This document shows positions 33,464-40,708 of a DNA stretch of 40,708 nt, piece after piece. Made by a program: the position numbers and the translations under genes. How positions within the stretch are numbered: the stretch's first letter is position 1; the number at the start of each line of letters is the position of its first letter. The stretch comes from Nymphaea colorata (taxonomy: Eukaryota > Streptophyta > Magnoliopsida > Nymphaeales > Nymphaeaceae), in assembly GCF_008831285.2 (NCBI RefSeq), contig NW_022204788.1, positions 1 through 40,708 on the forward strand. The letters run 5' to 3'. The notes below the pieces were generated by a model. It made no database searches. It had not been told where the DNA came from and worked only from the letters and a program-made list of their open reading frames with translations.

Positions 33464-33468
33464 AAAAA
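33464..33468 (-). terminator. RNA polymerase III terminator of the tRNA gene
   Basis: TTTTT on the minus strand directly after the discriminator base of the tRNA. Confidence 0.75.
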
Positions 33469-33540
33469 GGGGCGATCCGGGAATTGAACCCGGGACCTCC
33501 TGTACCCTAAACAGGAATCATACCACTAGACCAATCGCCC
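33469..33540 (-). tRNA. tRNA-Pro (anticodon AGG)
   Basis: 72-nt cloverleaf on the minus strand: acceptor GGGCGAT pairs with ATCGCCC, discriminator C; D-arm with box A-like TGGTCTAGTGG; anticodon stem CCTGT/ACAGG around loop TTAGGGT, giving anticodon AGG (reads CCU, with inosine also CCC/CCA); T-arm CCGGG-TTCAATT-CCCGG with box B. No intron. CCA is not encoded, as usual in eukaryotes. Confidence 0.95.
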
Positions 33541-33674
33541 TTATCGTGCTTTTTCACCCCTGCTCCCTTAAGCAGCTCTTCGCAAACTCACAAAGAATTA
33601 TTATAACGCGGATTGGCTGGAATAGGAGAATAAAGGGATTGGGGATGAGGGGATATAAGTGAAAGATACAAAAA

Positions 33675-34786
33675 TCAGAGCTAGGAACTGATGGCTGGGT
33701 TTTGGAGCGATTTGTTAGACCATTTTAAAGAGAAATTGGCAGGCTTGCCTTCCTCCAGAGAGATTTAATACATCTCGAATCGGTTGTTTTAGAACTCCAG
33801 CAGCAAGTCATAACCGCCCTTTGCTTTGGCTTCGGCGATCCATGACCTTCTGGGAAGCTGCTCCACGACCTTCTAAGAGACGAGGACGGAGTTGTAGAAT
33901 ACTGTTATCTTGTTGCTCTCCGGTGCATGGATCCAAAACATCTGTTCCTTGGTGCTTCCTTCCACGATGATCCCATCCAAAAATATCTGATTCTGCAGAT
34001 CATACGTCTTGAAATCAGCCAACTGGATGAATTACCCATTGAATTGCGTGATCTTTCCTTAGAAGCTGTATGTGGATGTCGGCTCTTGCGAAATCACATA
34101 GTTGACCGTGCTTGTTTGAATAAGGATGCTCTGGTTGATCCGTTAGATGCCAGTGATTTCGTATGGAACTTTGAAGAAGCACTCATCAACTCCCTTTTGA
34201 TCTTCTTAAACGACCGTATACACACATCTCCGTTTTTGATCAATACAATGACCATGTCTTCTACCTTTTCCCCCTGTCTCAGGAACATTTTCTTGAAGAA
34301 TTAGTTTTTCCTGCCGCTGCTGATGATGTTTTTGAGGGATTCCCCCTTTTTCTATTCGTTTTGGTCGTACATTCTCACGTCCTTATCGGTGAGCACGAAG
34401 TATTTGCCATTCATTTTGAGGACGTCGATTATTTGCTGGTGCTTGAATGCGATCTGGACGTTAAGTTCTTCTTAGTGGAATGAGGAGATATCGAAAAGAA
34501 CCACTCTGGTCCTTGCACTGCGGAGAATGACTGAATTGGAGGCTTTATCTACTGATATGATGGATTCGTGGTCCTTTAATTAGTATTTCGACATTATCTC
34601 GCCGGATTATCGAGAGATGAATCCAAAGTGCCTACCAGTCCTCGAAAGGTAGAACAGGTGGCTCTCGCTAAAAGATATGTGGTTTATCTCTCCTGCAGGG
34701 GCAAGGCTCGGCTATTCTTATGCTTGTGCGGAAGCTAAAAGGAGAAGAATGGCAATGGTTGTTATGTGGAAGCAATCTAACCTCAT
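33675..34786 (-). CDS. Secreted or ER-lumenal protein, possibly beta-propeller
   Basis: About 370 residues. ATG 34786 (MRLDCFHITTIAILLLLASA) gives a textbook signal peptide with a cleavage site near AQA-QE. The mature part repeats short beta-like units (LFYLSRTGRHFGFISRQSGE; then IMSKYQLKDHESIISVDKAS; then FVLTDKDVRMYDQNEQ; then VIVLIKNGDVCIRSFKK), as in PQQ/WD-like propellers. One base is missing near 34205, after which the frame runs IQTSTVNYVISQEP to LKWSNKSLQNPAISSQL and TGA 33675-33677. I considered EMC1, which has a signal peptide and propeller, but the length and motifs do not fit. No transmembrane anchor at the C-terminus. Confidence 0.65.
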
Positions 34787-34923
34787 CAATATTATTTGCA
34801 GCTGCCAATATTATACATACCCTATCAGCCATAATATCCCACCACGCATCGTTTGATTATCCCTTCTTTCTTGCTTTAGTCTGGCACCAAAAGGAGTGAT
34901 TGGTTGATAATAATTTTATAGTT

Positions 34924-36020
34924 ATGCAAGAGGAGGAGTAGCGCTACGACGAGGGCAATACCAAAAGCATAAAACAGGACGAACTGAAGGAGATCATCCT
35001 CCAGCATCAGAGCAGGACAGAGAAAGGCTACTACACCTTCTAAGAGTGGGCGTTGCTGCATTAGTAATTGCTCGGCGTTGGCAAGTCCGCCCTGCCCGTA
35101 CTCAACGCGTGGCGGGTTCTAAAGCTAATCAACTTCGGTGACGACTACGTCCCAACCGGCCTCATCTTCGACTGCCTTGTCACCCTGCTCGACCAGGAGC
35201 GCAGCAGCGACCAGACCTAGGCACTCATCAAAAGCATCTTCTTCAAGTTTATCGAGTTCAATGGCAAGTTCTTGTCCGACCGGGAAAGAGAGGAGCTCGC
35301 CTTCTTCAAAGTTATCAAGTCCATTGTGGAAGGCTACCGCAAATTGCTCTCTGGCAACAACGACCAGAATCTTAATGAACACAAGATAGAAACCACCAGC
35401 TCTACCGTCTCCACAACGTCTTCACCTACCGCAAGAACTTGGAGGCCTTAAAAAAGATATAAGAAGAGTTCAAGCTTTGCAAGTTCTAGCCATAAATCAA
35501 CGCAAAGTCATAACTGGTCCAGTCGAGATACCTATAGCCGAAGGCAAGCCCTATGAAGACAGACGATCGCTATCATTCCAACATGGTCATCGACGAGGAA
35601 GAATAGTATTCTTATGGCTTTAGAGCACAGCCGATACCCGCCTATCCCGATGTGATGCCCTCAGGCCTGAATTAGCACCTGGTAAGAATGTAAAAATCAC
35701 GTGAAATCAAGCGTATCAACAGTCTGAAGCCCTATAGATGTGGCTCACAGAGCTAAGTGGGTCCATTTACCCTGAATGCAAGGGAGGAGGCTCGTCGGGA
35801 AAAGCTGGTGGAAAACTTCAAGATCCTATTCATCATTAAAGCTGAGGTGGGGAAGCGACTCTACCGCATCAAGGTGAGACAGAATCACTCTGTTTAAGAC
35901 GTAGTTAAGAATATTGAACTTATGGTGGGCTTCAAAGACGAATCTTTAAGAGAAATAGTGAAAGGGTATTTTGCGAATTACGAGAATCGGCAGAAAGCAA
36001 GAAGCAATGAAGTTTACTGA
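34924..36020 (+). CDS. Unrecognised protein, about 365 residues, ubiquitin-like C-terminus possible
   Basis: ATG 34924 (MQEEEQRYDEGNTKSIKQDE), TGA 36018-36020. One base is missing near 35400; both sides are then open throughout, with many TAA/TAG glutamines. The N-terminal part is helical (WALLHQQLLGVGKSALPVLN; ALIKSIFFKFIEFNGKFL). The middle is polar and Ser/Pro-containing. The last 70 residues, with ILFIIKAEVGKRLYRIKVRQ, NHSVQDVVKNIELMVG and a closing helix, have the strand-turn-strand-helix order of a ubiquitin-like or PB1 fold, an inference from pattern only. It starts 137 bp from the divergent secreted-protein gene and is convergent with the next gene, 35 bp apart. Confidence 0.65.
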
Positions 36021-36055
36021 TGTTGATTGTGCTAATATATGAAGTTCTTTCAGGA

Positions 36056-36672
36056 TCACAAAGCGAATGGCATAATAGTAAATTTTAGGTGAAGGAAATA
36101 TAAGCTCATTTCTATCAATTCTCTTTTGAGAGAAGCTGCTCCATTAATTCCTAGCCTTTGTATGGCTGTCTTTATTTTTTTTCCGAAATCTCCGTCCACC
36201 ATCCAAATAGTTTCGATATACACGATGGCTGCTTCTATTTAGGCATCATTTATCCAATTAATTGATTCTTTTTTCTGCCACCCGCTCTTTTTCTTTTCTT
36301 GGGTAGAAGATTTTGTTTTTATTTGCTCGCTGTTCCACGCTTGATATAATAGTATTCTCCAAAGATCAGCATCGATGCATGGAATTTGGTTCTGATAGCT
36401 CCTGGTATGTATTCCTACATACCGCGATATGCCGTTATCAATCTCAACACTTGGTACATATCCAGCTTCGTAAATTAGATCTCATCTGCTGTGTACAAGA
36501 ATTTTACAAGCTCCTCTCTACTGGTCTATTAGTCTATGTAGTCCACTTACCACTTAGGCATTATTTCTGATGGCCTAAGTTTCAAAAAAGTTTAATTTAG
36601 TTCTCTTGAAGTGTGCAAATGTATATACCTTATTATTAGCATGAAGAGAATGCATTCGTGGCCTTGATGCAT
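36056..36672 (-). CDS. Unrecognised protein, visible only with UAR=Gln
   Basis: Read on the minus strand with TAA/TAG as Gln. An ordered stretch runs PKWQVDYIDQQTSREELVKF, then LITAYRGMQEYIPGAIRTKF, HASMLIFGEYYYIKRG and a basic KKRKRAGGRK. One base is lost near 36262, after which ESINWINDAQIEAAIVYIET leads to TGA 36056-36058. The start is unsure: ATG 36672, an ATG near 36640, or further upstream, where ELRVNLPKDIRLETYKGRLC in another frame may be an earlier exon. The protein-like composition and the 35-bp convergent spacing support a gene. No family recognised. Confidence 0.5.
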
Positions 36673-37489
36673 AATCTTCCTTTATAAGTTTCCAGTCTGA
36701 TATCTTTTGGTAGGTTTACTCTCAATTCTTCGGCATTTTATTTCTAGCCAGAATAAAATAACAAAACTTAGAAAACATCCCAAACGATGAAAGAGCTGCA
36801 AAAGGACCCTCCTATCGATTATAACTAAGCAAAATTAGTGAATATGTTTTTTCTAAGGGCGTTTTCAAAGAAAAAAATAAGTCGGAGTGGCCAAATCACT
36901 TTTGTATCATGTATTGTGATTTTTCCTAAAAAGAGAAAAAAAAGAGAGGTTATACTTTTCCCATGGTGAGGGTGCAAAATCATGGAAGTACCTATTAAAA
37001 TAATACCCAAAATGGTAGCTTAGCATTGTTATTATAAAGTCGTCAACTAACTAATCACATCCCACCCATAATTCTTCGCAAATAATATGCACCACCTCTA
37101 ACAAACAAAGGATAGCCTGTCGTCGAAGTCAAAAGAATCGCGAAGTTTTGAGATTGAATCATTGGAGAATAGGAATAAAATTAGAACTGAACCTTTTTGG
37201 GCGGGATTTGGATTAAAAAAGAACGGAAGGGGCATTTTGCCATCGGAATAAGCCTTACTTATCTTTTGAGATTGTTTGTATATGATTTCTTAGAAAACAT
37301 TGCTGCTATTTATATATGATTCTACAGGTAAATGGATCAGAAAAAAGATAAAATTAATACAAAGACTAGTAGGAGAGCCTCAGGAGAGACCAAGGCCTTT
37401 GGCAGAGCTTATAAAAGTAGGTATTATAACAGGAGAGCTCTAGTTTAAGCTTAATATAATATTAATTTTATACTGTTTCAAAACCAAAG
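36673..37489. other. AT-rich region without a firm gene
   Basis: About 800 bp. It may include the 5' part of the preceding minus-strand gene (a protein-like frame at about 36690-36760). A plus-strand frame starts at ATG 36787 (MKELQKDPPIDYNQAKL), but its supposed 20-nt intron lacks the GTA start and the A at position 15, so I do not call it. A short plus-strand frame starts at about 37331 (MDQKKDKINTKTSRRASG). Confidence 0.4.
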
Positions 37490-38293
37490 ATGTACGGCGG
37501 CGATAGTTCACCAAGAACATAGGAACGCACACAGGAAAGCAATCCTTATCTAAATATGCCGAAATATAAGCAAATATTATTTGCAAAAAAGTTCTATTCG
37601 TGTTAATGCGGCTACTCGAAACGGCTCACCTTCCAAAGCATCTAAAGACACGCAAAGAAGGCCCACAACATTTTGATCGATGATTCAGATGATAATTATG
37701 TTGTATAGTATGCTAACTCCAAATAATACTATACTTATTTTCTAAACCCACGTCCCAAAAGATAGAGACCGAGCAAAAAGCCCAAAGATAACCAACAACC
37801 CAACAAAAAGAACAGAAATTAGCAGCCTAGACAATAAATGCAGTCAGGAGAATCGAAAATAGCCGTCAAAGAAGAACAAGAGTGCAAGGAATAGAATATT
37901 TAACCGGCCGAATACAAGGCAATCAACGCTTACTTTTCCTTCAGATTTCTCGTACACTCATACGTCAAAGAGCTCTCGTAGGCTGGAGAGAGCGGGGACG
38001 ATCATAGCGACCTTACGGTGATGAAGGACTTGAACAACTATATCCTATCGATCAAGAAACTTCTAACCAACAATCCAAACCTACCCAACGATTTGACCTA
38101 CTATTTTAATGATTTTATGAGCAGGGCCCTCTTCAAAAGAGAAGAAGGCAGCCAGATGGATCTTGCGAAGGCTGCTAAGTATGTGGAAGCACTGGAGAAG
38201 TTTTGGAAAAGATTGAGAAAAAATAGAAAGACTCAATTGGAGCTTGTGCTAAATAATAAGTTCTTCGGAGTAAAGGAAGAACATTTTGACTGA
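37490..38293 (+). CDS. C2H2-like zinc-finger protein, unknown family
   Basis: 267 residues, unbroken with TAA/TAG as Gln, ATG 37490 (MYGGDSSPRTQERTQ) to TGA 38291-38293. Near residues 37-60 lies FYSCQCGYSKRLTFQSIQRH followed by AKKAH: two cysteines one residue apart and His-x4-His, a C2H2-like finger with unusually close cysteines. A basic Lys/Gln/Asn/Pro-rich linker follows (RPKRQRPSKKPKDNQQPNKK), then a helical C-terminal domain (INAYFSFRFLVHSYVKELSQ; AAKYVEALEKFWKRLRKNRK). Possibly a nucleic-acid-binding protein; not assigned. Confidence 0.7.
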
Positions 38294-38329
38294 TTATTAT
38301 GACATTATCTTTGCATTTTTTGCATATTC

Positions 38330-38835
38330 TCAGGGTTTATTTTGTTCGAGTGGATGAGCTTGGATCTTTCTTTTTCGAACATCCGTTTTAACTATTTTTT
38401 CTTCTTTTTAAGGAAGAATGGAGGGCATTTCTATGACTTGGATGCAGCTGGGCATTGGAAGTAGCTTTTATAAGCCTTTGAAGAACAAATAGGCTTATAT
38501 TTGGAGCTTCCTATCTGACTTAAATGATGACTTTGGTTAGAAAATTATGTTGTAAACATGCTAGCCAACGTTCTCGTGAGTCGGCAAGCTTACACTAGCT
38601 TATATTAGGAAGATTTCGAATCTTTACCATACGAATCTTCGTAGAAGTTTGCCTATCTAGACGTTTTAAATGGATAAAATCTGTCTAAAACTCCAAAACA
38701 AATCATATTCCATGGCTTTCATATGTCTTTTGGCTTGGCAATGTGTCCATCTTTGCATTTTAATCTTCCATTTGGCTTTAGACTGAATATCAAATTAGAT
38801 TTAGGATGGATAATGCCTTTTGATATTTCTTACAT
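38330..38835 (-). CDS. Unrecognised small protein, visible only with UAR=Gln
   Basis: Minus-strand frame with many TAA/TAG codons, about 168 residues. ATG 38835 (MQEISKGIIHPKSNLIFSLK) leads to a one-base change near 38718, then KAMEYDLFWSFRQILSIQNV, SVSLPTHENVGQHVYNIIFQ and a basic end KTDVRKRKIQAHPLEQNKP, TGA 38330-38332. It is convergent with the preceding gene, 36 bp apart. Balanced amino-acid composition and tight spacing argue for a real gene; no domain recognised. Confidence 0.55.
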
Positions 38836-40470
<1,635 letters not shown>

Positions 40471-40622
40471 TGAATATATTAATTTCATCATAACTAATCA
40501 CAACTTAAGTTAGATATAAAGGGATAGGGATTGATGGGTGGGTGGGAGGGATATAAGTGTATGGTTTATTGCTTTTTTGAGGTGATTGATGAGTATATGC
40601 ATGTTTGATGTTTGGTTTATTG

Positions 40623-40708
40623 TTGGGGTTGGGGTTGGGGTTGGGGTTGGGGTTGGGGTTGGGGTTGGGGTTGGGTTGGGGTTGGGGTTGGGTTGGGGTT
40701 GGGTTGGG
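40623..40708 (+). repeat. Telomere, TTGGGG repeats (right chromosome end)
   Basis: 86 bp of TTGGGG repeats. The proximal eight are perfect; the distal part mixes TTGGGG and TTGGG. The G-rich strand runs 5' to 3' outward, as on a natural end, and the tract continues to the last base. TTGGGG is the Tetrahymena-type telomere. Confidence 0.97.

Noticed and set aside
33675-34786. EMC1, because of the signal peptide, propeller-like repeats and EMC2 elsewhere in the window
   Set aside because: Only about 370 residues against about 990, no C-terminal transmembrane helix, and no specific EMC1 motif seen.
36787-37150. Plus-strand frame MKELQKDPPIDYNQ... with a possible 20-nt intron GTGAATATGTTTTTTCTAAG
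   Set aside because: The candidate intron lacks GTA and the A at position 15, the start only faintly recalls E2 enzymes and the rest does not, and TGA-free runs of this length occur by chance in AT-rich DNA.

Overview
This window is the right-hand end of a ciliate macronuclear chromosome. It closes with an uninterrupted tract of TTGGGG repeats, G-rich strand running outward, as on a natural 3' chromosome end. TAA and TAG occur inside nearly every conserved protein where glutamine fits (for example just before the AAA1 P-loop of the dynein and in the kinesin motor), and only TGA ends genes. TTGGGG telomeres with UAR=Gln suggest an oligohymenophorean-type ciliate; I cannot name the genus. Genes are GC-rich, spacers AT-rich, and packing is very tight (gaps often 35-180 bp).

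Most apparent frame changes turn out to be introns of exactly 20 nt. I found 17, chosen from reading frame and protein homology. All 17 begin GTA, all end AG, and all have A at position 15 (six bases from the 3' end), as expected of a branch point at a fixed place. One 19-nt intron keeps the same distance. The remaining frame changes are about 35 single-base losses and a few gains, mostly in short runs (GG to G, CCC to CC, AAAA to AAA). They look like residual sequence errors; the telomere tract shows the same G4 to G3 shortening.

Layout. 1-9057 (minus): most of an axonemal inner-arm dynein heavy chain, cut by the left edge inside the microtubule-binding stalk. 9237-10690: two tandem theta-like glutathione transferases. 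10827-12531 (minus): an unknown protein and EMC2. 12612-15841: a RecQ4-type helicase. 15890-16607 (minus): an SR splicing factor with RRM and zinc knuckle. 17164-23181: two unknown proteins and a 926-residue protein with an HEIAH metallopeptidase motif. 23482-24846 (minus): an unknown small protein and a tandem CCCH zinc-finger protein. 25132-31202: kinesin-2-like motor, Rab GTPase, Gcn5 acetyltransferase with bromodomain, and RPA1, all on the plus strand. 31279-38835: a putatively acylated small protein, a two-helix membrane protein, a glycosyltransferase-like type II membrane protein, tRNA-Pro(AGG), a secreted protein, and several unknown proteins, some visible only with the ciliate code. 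39146-40470: beta-tubulin, about 150 bp from the telomere.

No operon logic is expected. Several genes do share a theme: dynein heavy chain, kinesin-2 and beta-tubulin build and move cilia, while RecQ4, RPA1 and Gcn5 serve DNA replication/repair and chromatin.
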